Of a stretch of DNA of 64,000 bases, positions 35,330 through 44,966 are shown piece after piece; position 1 is the stretch's first letter, and each line of letters begins with the position of its first letter. The notes under the pieces are model-generated. The model saw only the letters and a program-made list of their open reading frames with translations. It searched no databases and was not told the DNA's origin. This DNA comes from Neurospora tetrasperma FGSC 2508. Its lineage: Eukaryota > Ascomycota > Sordariomycetes > Sordariales > Sordariaceae. Location: NCBI RefSeq assembly GCF_000213175.1, contig NW_009799103.1, positions 1,885,833-1,949,832 on the forward strand, written 5' to 3'. The position numbers were made by a program, and so were the translations under genes.

Positions 35330-35995
35330 CAGTGAAGCTGACTCGGGATGCCTTACTGGTTCTGACCGGTTACACTGCGCCCAACGAAAGCTCATTCTGG
35401 AACAGTACGAGTATGGAAAGGCCGGTATTGGCTCGCTGTACTGGGACACGACCGATGGCGTGACAACTTATATGAATAAGCCTCTCAGCTGAGGCGCCGT
35501 GATTATCAAGTCGACTAAGTCCCCCGAAGAATCCGCTGGATAATTATCGTGTCGTTACCGATCCAGGAGACATTGAGGTCTCAACTGCGAGGTTCCGTAA
35601 GAACAGAGAGCGATGGGTGCTCTAGATATGGTAGCACTAGAGGTTGCTGACACCCTTCGCCGAGCACATCAATGAGGATAGTGAGCTAGCCTCGACCTTG
35701 CGTGGGGCTATTGACCCTTTAAACGCCCATCCGTGCTGCACGGCGGCTATGATGTCCCGCGTACTTAGTGGTGTCGTCTCCAGCGAACAGACGGTGTATG
35801 GGGCGAACTGTTCGAGGGTGACCAATATCAGCCATTCGCTCTTTCATATTTCGGGTGCTCCGACCGCAACAACATATGCCTCTGGCGAAAGGGTGAGCTC
35901 TTCTATCTGTGTCTTACTCATCCTACAAGTCTGGATGCTAACCTGAATCGTGTAATCAAAAAGGAGTACGAGCTGGCAGAATACAAGCGGTAATC
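35330..35995 (+). pseudogene. Possible decayed gene, family not recognised
   Basis: Protein-like stretches occur in more than one plus-strand frame, for example YEYGKAGIGSLYWDTTDG near 35410-35465 and DQYQPFALSYFGCSDRNNIC near 35820-35880, continuing to about 35990. The reading is broken in several places and no intron arrangement that I tried rescues it. Composition is that of normal coding DNA rather than RIP DNA. I do not recognise the family. It could also be a gene with an unusual intron structure. Confidence 0.35.
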
Positions 35996-36105
35996 TGGAG
36001 ATGGTTGACTTAAAAAGTTATGTTTTTAGATGTTGTACATAGATTGTATGATTATCTACCAGCAAATGTTCGCACCTGCAGGTGACCAGGACCTCGTTAG
36101 TCCGT

Positions 36106-37502
36106 TTAAGGACCAGCTTTTTTGAGGAAATAATTCGTGATAGTATTTTCCTTTCTCTTTTCCGGTGTCGCCAGGTCCTTTTTCTTCCTACTTCCCGCGC
36201 CAACCTCCATCAATGCCATTAGCTCCTCGAACTCCTTCGTGGGTACAATTCCCCCGCTAGCCTCCTTATGTCCTCTCGCAAAAGAATCTCCAAGTCTATG
36301 CCTCAGACTCGAATCCCCGGCCGTTTTTACGATGCCGTTTAACAGCTCAATGATGTTCACCTCCCCCCTTCCGCCACTCCTTTCCTTTGCACACTTGGCC
36401 ACCCTGCACGAAAAGTTCACATTCCCTTCCAGATACCCCTCGTTAGCAGCCATCACCACCTCAAGCCTAGCACTCTTCAAGTGTCCCGCCCACCTCGTCG
36501 CAATGACCGGATGCACCTGTGCCTTGCTATTCATTCTCAAAACCGCCACGCGCCCATCGCTCGAAAATTTGGGCGGGACGTGTGTGCACCGTTCCACCTC
36601 GGCGTTGACCTCTACCCTTGCCGCCAAGAGCGCCTTGTTAGCGAGCAGATCGACCGGGCTGACGGCCTCCGTCAGTGCCTCCCATGCGGCATGGACGTTA
36701 TATGTGGCTGTGCGGCGCGGTGCGTTGATAAGAGAGACTGCGTCGTTGATCCTTTTGCGCGTGTACTTCTTGAGCACGACACCCATATCGGGAAAGGGCG
36801 GTTGCCACTTGAAGTTTGTGCCCAAATCTCCATGCGTACCAAGAACGGCCAGCCACGCGCACTGCTGTTCAATGGCAGGGTGAAGAGGATGGCATATGAG
36901 GTAGGTTAGCAGGGCAGATGTAGATATAGGCGGGAAGTTGCAGGCAGTGACATGCTGAGAACCAGACGGAAACTCGTCTTCGGCAGCCTGGTGGTGGTCG
37001 ATGATAAGGCTTCTGTGATTCGGGATATTGACAACAGGCAAGGAGCGCCGGGAGCCTTGGTCCAGGACGAAGACGTACGATGGAGACAGCTTTGTCATGG
37101 CCGTCCGCTCCGAAGGGTCGTGGATGTTATTCCCTCTTTGGACGAGGTGAGTGGTAATAAGACTTGAGGGCAGGCCAAGAAGGACGAGAGTCCGTTGAAG
37201 GATTGAGCCAGATGCGAGTCCATCCGCGTCCTTGTCAGGAACGATGAGCGTTCTGGATTTGGCGGTAGCACTACCAAGTATAAGCAGCCATGCAAACAAA
37301 GCGGAGTGCGGTTGGGATCAGACCATTCAAGAATAAGGCGTCTCGCCGCTTCAATCTCCTCCTTTTTGGCAGGCCAGTTGGCTCCTGGGGACTCGCCGCT
37401 ACCATGGCTGGCTAGCGATCCTATCCGTGCCCGTTTCGAGCTTTGAGATTCCGTGAACGAAGATGCAAGCCGCTTCATAGTGCAAGCCGTGTGCTGGAGC
37501 AT
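36106..37502 (-). CDS. DHH-family phosphoesterase with C-terminal PIP-box-like motif
   Basis: Two exons on the minus strand, 37502-37324 and 37270-36106, with a 53 bp intron (GTCTGA...GGTAG) encode 447 residues. A second ATG at 37478 (MKRLASSF) would give 439. The intron is inferred because the frames shift there and the spliced product reads LILECATAKSRTLIVPDKDADG, a continuous first strand leading into the DHH metal motif (DKDADG). IDHHQ supplies the signature His pair, and GTHGDLG another motif. The C-terminal half looks like a DHHA1-type domain. The family includes RecJ-like nucleases and small-molecule phosphodiesterases; the substrate is unknown. The protein ends NTITNYFLKKAGP, similar to a PCNA-interacting box with I-x-x-Y-F spacing. 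A basic KKKRAR-like segment near the start (SSKRAR) could direct it to the nucleus. Confidence 0.8.
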
Positions 37503-38070
37503 TCGAGCAGTTGATATGCGACTGGTGGTGGTCCAAAGTACACGAACGTGCTCGGATGTCAGGACATGCGCCCGTCTCAGGGGGAGAATAACAATACCTC
37601 TGACGTTATAGGCCGCTCCGTCATGCTTTGTGCAGGTAGGTTGGGCCGAAGAGGATATGTGCTGTTATATATGATGGTGAATGAGTTGAAACAAAGGCAA
37701 ACCAGCAGAAATGACGTCAGCCACTTGGCTGCCCGCAAGGTTCATGTAGGATTCCGATCCAAGTGCGCTTTCGTTGCACTCCCAAAAGCAATGGAATTGT
37801 TTGACTCAAGAACCCGCTTTAATGCATGTTTACACAACCTTCAAGGGCTTCCCTGCGAACGCCTAGAACACCACCAATGACAATATTCATTTTCCACCCA
37901 ACAGGCGCAGCACGCCCACGAAGCACACTGGTCTACCACAGTCCCAGCTAGCCTCGATGGGCAAGGCGCAACGTGTACAGAAGAAGGTAGAGAGGGAAGA
38001 CGACTCGACGCCACGCTGTTTGCTCGGCCGGTCTCCAAGGCGAGAGCTGTTCATACTCCTTTCTCTCCGC
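37503..38070. other. Intergenic, no gene seen
   Basis: About 570 bases upstream of the DHH gene and downstream of the sulfurtransferase gene, both on the minus strand. No domain-bearing frame found. Confidence 0.4.
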
Positions 38071-39139
38071 TTATTCGGCCTTTTCGATCAGCAACTCGGA
38101 AGGCTTCACCCGTTGCGCCCACTCACTACACGGAGTTAGTCATGGATGCATGATTTTGATGGAGATCGAGGGTGTCATTCGAGAGCACTTACGTCCAGCT
38201 TCCATCATAAACCTTTCTCTTCTCAGGCGATCCAAACTGCGCCTCGTTGAGCGCTGTTTCAAGGACGCAGGCCGTGACGCCGGTTCCGCAGCTGGAGATG
38301 ATGGGCTTTGATGGATCAACGCCCGCCCTGGCGAAGACCTCCTTCAACTTGTCGGTTGGCAAGAAGGCCTTGGTGCTGGGGTCCAAGACAGCACCGAAGG
38401 GAATGTTGATGGAGCCGGGCATGTGGCCCGAGGACAGACCCTCTCTCGGCTCCGGCTCCGTGCCACTCCAGCGACCGGGCGATCTCGCATCCAGGATCTG
38501 CACGCTCTTGGAGCCCTCTTTACTGGAGTCAATGGCAACTTGACGGACCTCCTCGAAGCTTGCGACCTTGTCCTCATTCATCTCGGGAATGGGATATGTA
38601 CCGCACTCAATCGTCCAGACGTTTCCGGATTCGGTAGGGAGACCCTCCTCGATCCATAGCTTGAAGTTGTTGAGAATGTGAACCTTGGGGTGACCAAAGA
38701 CCTTCATGGTCCAGCCAACACGGGGGGCGCTGAAGATGCCCAGCTCTTGGCTGTCGTAGATGACCACAGTGTCTTCGCGGCGGATGCCGAGCTCACTCAT
38801 GGCAGCGGCAAAGTCTTTGGAGCTGGGTAGCATGTGAGGGTAAGGGCTGCGCTTATCGATGACCTTGTCAAGGTCGAAGAAGCGTGCCTTAGGGATTCTC
38901 TTTTCGATGAAAACGTCGAGGCCGGTGCGCTTTTGTGGGTCGTTTGGAAGGAACCAGGAGGCGCATAGAGGAATGACACGGGGTTCGGATGAGATGGGAG
39001 AAGGAGGGGCTTTCTTGAGGGCTTCGTGCAGCTCCTTGGGGGTAACTAGATAGCTTGAGAAGCAGCGGACAGCCCCCGTTTTGGCGGCAGTCGAGCGCAT
39101 CGAGGCCCGAAGGGAGCTTATGACTCCCACGCGAGCCAT
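38071..39139 (-). CDS. Mitochondrial-type sulfurtransferase (3-mercaptopyruvate/Tum1 family)
   Basis: Two exons on the minus strand, 39139-38193 and 38125-38071, are separated by a 67 bp intron (GTAAGT, branch GACTAAC, GTGTAG) and encode 333 residues. The second exon gives the last 18 residues (TEWAQRVKPSELLIEKAE). An Arg/Ser/Ala-rich N-terminus of about 28 residues lacking acidic residues looks like a mitochondrial presequence. Two rhodanese domains follow. The second holds the active-site Cys near residue 283 in SSCGTGVTAC, a loop closer to mercaptopyruvate sulfurtransferase (CGSGVT) than to thiosulfate sulfurtransferase. HMPGSINIPFG is the usual second-domain motif. Role: sulfur transfer from 3-mercaptopyruvate or thiosulfate; yeast Tum1 also feeds tRNA wobble-uridine thiolation. 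Confidence 0.92.
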
Positions 39140-39792
39140 TTTGAATATTCCACTTTGTGCTGTCTACCTGTCGGCGGTAGTGATAGGTTGTGTCGAGGAT
39201 GCGCCGGGCTACCTTTATGGAGAAGCAAGGCGGCGATAAGGGGTTTTCGTAGTGCCGCAGTCGAAGTTGATGTTCGGCGGTGCTGTTGTTTGGAGCAAGT
39301 CGAGACAAGCGACAGACGGCCCGATGCAAGGTACCTAGACGTAGAAGCAGAGGTTGAGAGAGGGCAAGTAGATTTGGCGTTGCCTGGTTCCTGGTGTTCG
39401 GACTACGGCCCGGAAATTGAGTGCGCGGAAAACGAGCTTGGTCGTATCAGTCTCAGTCACTTGAGGTATCTAGCATGTCTACAAGCTGGCAAGCAAAGAA
39501 AAGACAAAGAAAAAAAAAAAAAAGAAAGGGGCCTTGAGGAGAGGAAAGGAAACAGAAAAAAAAAGTTAAAAAAAAAAAAAAAAAAAAAAAAAGGGACCCA
39601 GCAAGCCGAAATCTCGTCAGTAGCCCAAGGATGAGAACTGTGGATGCGGGGTTTAGACTGCCTTTGTCATAACTTTTAGCATGGGACCTTGGCTGTTCAT
39701 GCCAGCGATGGAGGTAGGTGGACGCCCAGCAATCAATATGGTGCAATGTGCAGGGGCCCCTTGGTCTCGGCGCTGTATTACAGACTGGGCTA
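39140..39792. repeat. Intergenic with long A-rich tracts
   Basis: A-rich runs span 39505-39592 (broken by GGGGCC and GGAAAGG). The remainder of the stretch is promoter-like DNA upstream of the minus-strand sulfurtransferase gene. No gene seen. Confidence 0.7.
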
Positions 39793-40146
39793 CTAGGGGT
39801 ATTGAGTATCCGGAAGATAAGACGAGACGTACCTCCCACCACCTGGTGGGCAAGCCGTCGCTCTTGGCGCCAAGTCATAAAGTCACTCCTGTTTTATTGC
39901 TTCCATTATAACTTTACAAAAAACTATTATAACGAAATATTGATTAAACTAGTAAATATAGCGCGCCAAGAAGCCGGCTTTTTGGAGTAAAAGGTTTTAT
40001 ATCGGGTTGTAGTGAGGTTAATACAGCGGTCGGAAGAAGAATTGCTAAGGTAGTTAGGACTTAGGTTTTTGCTTGGGTGTGTAGAGTTCCGTTAGTGGGC
40101 TTAAAAGGTACGTCTCATCTTGTCTTCCGGATACGCACTCCCCTAC
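39793..40146. mobile_element. MITE-like element with about 42 bp terminal inverted repeats
   Basis: The left end (39793-39834) and the inverted right end (40106-40146) both run through GTATCCGGAAGA-AAGA-GAGACGTACCT with only a few differences, mostly transitions. Both ends are flanked by TA (39791-39792 and 40147-40148), the target duplication expected of Tc1/mariner-type transposition. The interior is too short for a transposase and its middle (about 39895-40020) is AT-rich. It is therefore a non-autonomous DNA element. The difference pattern and AT-rich core fit mild RIP. I cannot match it to a named Neurospora MITE family from memory. Confidence 0.8.
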
Positions 40147-40148
40147 TA

Positions 40149-40590
40149 GGTACCTAGGTACCTAGCTTTTCATCCAAACTGTTTTAGAGATGCTTTCAGA
40201 GAGCTTGGGCCACACTGATCGATACTTTACCTACATAGTACACTTACATACGGTACTGCGTAGTAGAAGAAACAGCCAAGGTCCTGCTTCCTTATACTTA
40301 ACAGTGCGCTGGCTGGCGCTAGCAGTACGTAAGTGCTAGCTTCAAGTACATATGGCAACCCTGGTATGCCATTTGCAACGGGTCAATAACCGCCGACCTC
40401 AGCAAGTGCATTTTCTGTTTCGTTGTTAATCGGCCGCTTGGTACGGGCATCTAACATTTCCCTACACACTTACGTCGAGACTTCCATTGACGTCGGATCG
40501 GATATCACCACGCACTGATAAGCAACTGCAACCCGGATCTCTCTGGTCTCACGCTCGCATCGAACGAAGAGATTCAAAAAGACAGTCGAA
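40149..40590. other. Promoter region of APC11
   Basis: About 440 bases with a CTAGGTACCTAGGTACCTAG repeat directly at the edge of the short transposon (40147-40167). No gene other than the leader of the next gene. Confidence 0.4.
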
Positions 40591-41103
40591 ATGAAGGTCA
40601 AGATCAAAAAGTGGAACGCCGTCGCGACTTGGCGATGGGATCTCCCAGAAGACGATGTCTGCGGCATCTGCCAGGTCCACTTTGATGGCACATGCCCGAC
40701 TTGCAAATACCCGGGCGACAAGTGCAGCCTGTGTAAGACGCCAGTGAAGTCCTTCAATGACACGATATCCAGCTGACCATCTGGCGCGTATGTTCCCAGT
40801 GTCTGGGAAATGCGGTCACAACTTTCACATGGTATGCTGTCTCTTTTCCATCTTTCCTCTTTCCTCGCTCTCTCGTTGACCAACACAACAGCATTGTATC
40901 CTTGAGTGGATAAAACAGGACTCTGCCAAAGGCCAATGCCCCATGTGCCGCCAAAGTGAGTCGTTGAATCCATTTTCCTCAGCGCTTAGATTCGGACGCG
41001 GCGCCTGACTATTTGGGTAGAATTCGAATGGAATGGTCGCCCCTATGCCACCGAAACGTCACTGGCCGACACGATCCAAGGCCAAACGCTCGCCGAAAAT
41101 TAA
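40591..41103 (+). CDS. apc11: Anaphase-promoting complex subunit 11 (RING-H2)
   Basis: Four exons, 40591-40732, 40800-40831, 40892-40955 and 41021-41103, give 106 residues. The introns (67, 60 and 65 bp) have GTAAGA, GTATGC and GTGAGT donors. The spliced protein starts MKVKIKKWNAVATWRWD, the invariant Apc11 N-terminus, then has RING-H2 zinc ligands in CGIC, CPTCKYPGDKC, CGHNFHMHCILEWI and CPMCRQ. It is the catalytic RING subunit of the APC/C ubiquitin ligase that drives anaphase and mitotic exit, and is essential in yeast. Exon 2 is only 32 bases. The stop codon lies only about 65 bases from the start of the AT-rich repeat island. Confidence 0.95.
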
Positions 41104-44100
41104 TTCCGCGGTACTTGCCAGGGAGCCATGGAGCTTTCTTGTAGCTTCCCTCCAGCCTGAGAGTTATAAACGGTTATAAATAAATAAGCTTATTCTATGA
41201 ACAAACTACTTTCCTTTTCACATACTTATAATATCTATACTACTAAATTGAATGATTGGTAATTAATTTAGTAGGTTAAACTTGATATAAAACTTTTTAT
41301 ATAGTAAATTTAAGTACTTTATAAGGTATATATTCAAATGATCTTATTAGGAGGAGAAGAGTTTTACTATAAAAAAAATTAAAATAAGCTATACTTATAT
41401 ATAAGTAAGTATTTATTAAGATGAAAGGTTATAATAAGTAAGTATATTTAGAAGCTCTTTGAATTATAAGTTCTAAATATATTATTTAAATAGTATTTAT
41501 TAGTTCTTCTTTATTAATTGTAAAGGTATAAGCTAAGAAGGTAAAGTGAAGGGTACTATAGTAGCAGTCGAAGTAAATAAAAAAAATATTATATAAATTT
41601 CCATTATTAAAAAAAGATAGTTGTATAATTGGCTTTTAAGGGTATAAGGGTTGTAAGTGTATAGAGAAGTTAAAGATAAGTAGAATAGTATATAATTTAT
41701 ATTATAACTCTTATATTAATATAAATATAATAGAATAGATAATAAGAAGAAAGAAATCTTCCCCTTAAAGGAAGAGAATGTCTTTTCGCACTGCTACAAA
41801 TGTCTTTGTACACTGTAGCAAGAAATAAAATAAAGTATCACTTAGCCAAAGTTAGGGGTACAAGACGGGTAATGGTATTAGAATTTTTCTTATTTTTTAC
41901 TCTATATTACTAGGGTCACGCCGCCTTCCTATCCCCACACACTAAGGATTGAAAATGAAGATATAATACTTGAAGTTAATAAAGTTTCATTTTTGTATCT
42001 TTTGAATTATAAAAGTTTGGGTAGAGTGTATAATTGTAATAAGGATACTATTGTATAGAGAAAAAAACGACGAGAATTCTAATTGCAAGGGCACAGAATG
42101 GGGAGATTAAAGGCAAGACTAAGATACCATCTATAATAGAAGATTTTAAGTAAGGAGAAGAAGAGGAAGAGAACTAGATATAAGCGTGCGAACCCAAATA
42201 AATACCCTAATTATATAAGCGATAGCGGAACCCATATACGGATCGCTATTAGTTAATTCCTTTATTCGTATCTCCCTTTACTTATATAATAAATAAGGGT
42301 AAATACCTTCAATAGGTTTAGAACTTATTTTAATCCGTTTTAGTACGGACCTTCTATATTATTCGTTCCTTTAACCTTCGTAGGCTTTTAATGGTATTAA
42401 ATTTCCCCTATGGATCTAGCGGTTATAGCGGTATAGCTTAGCGGGCGCCGTTATATTACCCTCCCTTATATAGAAGATTTATCTACGAGTTTTGCTAATT
42501 GTCTATGTATGTAAGATCTTCTTCGAACATTTTAATTTTAGTAATTTTAGTAGGTTATTATTATTATACTCTTCCTAATCTTTATTTAATTAATTTATTA
42601 GACGTTTGAGGGGTCCTAGGGCATCCGGGTTAATTTTATGGAAATTTTAAAGAAGCTTCGGGGCGTACTTAAGGTTGGAAGTAGGTTAGTAATTAGAATT
42701 AAAATCCTAGCCTCTCTAATTCATATTATAGAAGAATTTACTATCAATTATTTTTAAGGTATTAATTTTCTCGACTTTCTATTTAAGGTTTTTATTCGTT
42801 TTTATATTTACTAAATTAGGGTATTCGGTTAATTAATTTAATGAAGGATTATTATTATACTTCTTTAAATAATTTATATAGAAGAGGTTAGAGCCTTTTT
42901 AACTATTAGAGAGTTCTAATTAATATAAGTAATTTACTTTCTTAGTAGTTTTATGATAATTATAAGTATTAGGGAAATTGAGTTTAATATTAGGGCGAAT
43001 TGTTATTGATTAGAGGTACTTAATAATAATAATTTTATTGCCGATATTGAAGTTTAGGTCCCTCCGTTTTTTATTAGTTTATTAAACTTATTCTTCCTAT
43101 ACTTTTAGTGTCATTTCTTTAGTATAGTTTCTAGATCTTCAAATATATTAAGTATAATTTTAAATTTACTTTTTGAGTAATTATTTAGTATAGGACTTAA
43201 TTTTAATTATACGGGTTATCTAGTTGAAGGGTATTTTTATTAGGTATTCGAATATAATTTCATAAACGGAGAGACCTATATTATCTTAGGGGAGGTCATT
43301 TTATATTGTATTTAGTACGGGGATTAATTTTAATTAATTATTTATTTTGTAGTAGTTAATATAGGAGTATAATTATTAGTTAAAGTAGGTATTTATAGTT
43401 TCGGCCTATCTAGTAGTTTAATTATAGCCTGCGGTAGTAAATTTCTATTTTGTACTAATTAGTTTAAATATTTTATTTATAAATACGGATATAAATTAGG
43501 GGCTATAGTCCGAAATTATTTCTTTGAATATATTATGATTTTAAAAGGCCCTTCGTAATATACTTGGGCAATATCCTAAGCGGTAGATTTTTTATATACA
43601 GTATAACTTATAATAATTTTATTAGGCAGTCTACTATAATTAGAATGTTATTAAAACCGTATTTATTCTTAAGTTTTTTTTTAAAATTAATTATAATTAA
43701 AGTTTATTTCTTATTAAGCGGTAGAATAGAATGTAATTTGCTAGGTGTTTCATCTCTAGGGACCTTACTTACCGTATAGATTATATTGTTTTTAATAAAT
43801 TAGTTAATATTCCCTATTATATTAGGCTACTAATATTGAGGAAATAAGATTATTTGTATTTTATTACGGCCCGGGTGGGCTATAGCTAGCGTTGAATAGG
43901 TTTTATTAATAATACGGGTCCGTAGATTATTTTTATTAGATATAATTAAACGGTTATTATAGGTAAAGAAGTTATTAATTATTATTTTAAGTTAAAGGTC
44001 TAATTTATAGGTGTATATATAGTATACCTCTAATAATTCTTCTCTTTAGTTTACTTTTATAATTATATTGATTAGTTCGTATCCTTTTAGTTTGATGGAG

Positions 44101-44540
44101 TATAATTCCAATTTATTAATATCTAGTATAAGGATTAGTACCGGCTCTTTTAATATATTATTTAAGGTAGTAATAGAGGCTAGGGTAACGATTTTAATTC
44201 TATTAGCTTCCGTTAGGGGTTTGAATATTTGAAGGGTTCGATACACTTCCTTTTTATTTTTTTAAATTTTAAAGGCTTCGGACTTCCAGAATAGGATATT
44301 GGCGGTTATATTTTTAGTTCTAGGACGGTATATAATTTTAAAATTGTATTGAAATAGGAATTCCGTTTAGCCGGCCTATTAAGAATTAAATAGTTATTTT
44401 ATACTGAAGTATTCGAACGTTTAATAGTTAATAATAATAATAAAGGGCTTCGATTACTTTAAACTAATAAATTTAGGGCATTAAATTTATAAAGGTCCAA
44501 TAATAGTAAGTAATTCTTTATTGAAACGCTTATTTCTTCA

Positions 44541-44756
44541 ATGTTTCAAAAATTCCCTAAGGAAGAAATAAGTGTTTCTGTCTATAGCGGTCCAAATACC
44601 ATTAATTGCGGAGCCGCGGTGCCCCACTCTTTACCTAATTGGGAGATTTTGAGAGTTCAGCAAAACTCGGGGCCCGTGCATTCAACTACAAAATTATCTT
44701 CCGACATTGCAATTGAGATTGCTCTTCAACCAGTGCGTGTATTGAGATTCAACTAG
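44541..44756 (+). other. Normal-GC open frame of 71 codons within the island
   Basis: A short plus-strand frame (including WEILRVQQNSGPVHSTTKL) lies in the only stretch of ordinary composition in the island interior. I recognise no domain. Its size and place make a functional gene unlikely. It may be part of the inserted element or a late arrival that escaped RIP. Confidence 0.3.
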
Positions 44757-44898
44757 TCACAAAAGTTTTGTTGTTTTTTTCTGATTATTTTGATATCTAT
44801 TATAAGCTTTTCTGATATATAGTCATTGAGAAAATAAAAGAAAAGGATAATTATTCCTCTCTATATAATAGAAAAAAAAAGGAACCTAACTATCAATC

Positions 44899-44966
44899 GA
44901 GCTAGTAGCTCAATAGGTTTAATAACTACTCGCTCCCTTAGGTTATTGGTTCAACCCCACTTATAT
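44899..44966 (+). other. tRNA-like sequence with A and B boxes (degenerate)
   Basis: TAGCTCAATAGG (44906-44917) fits the RNA polymerase III A-box consensus and GGTTCAACCCC (44948-44958) the B box, at normal tRNA spacing. D, anticodon and acceptor stems do not pair well, so this is not a working tRNA gene. A tRNA-derived SINE fragment or a RIP-damaged tRNA copy is possible. Confidence 0.4.

Noticed and set aside
36137-36883. 248-codon plus-strand frame opposite the DHH gene
   Set aside because: No domain; the minus strand carries the DHH motifs.
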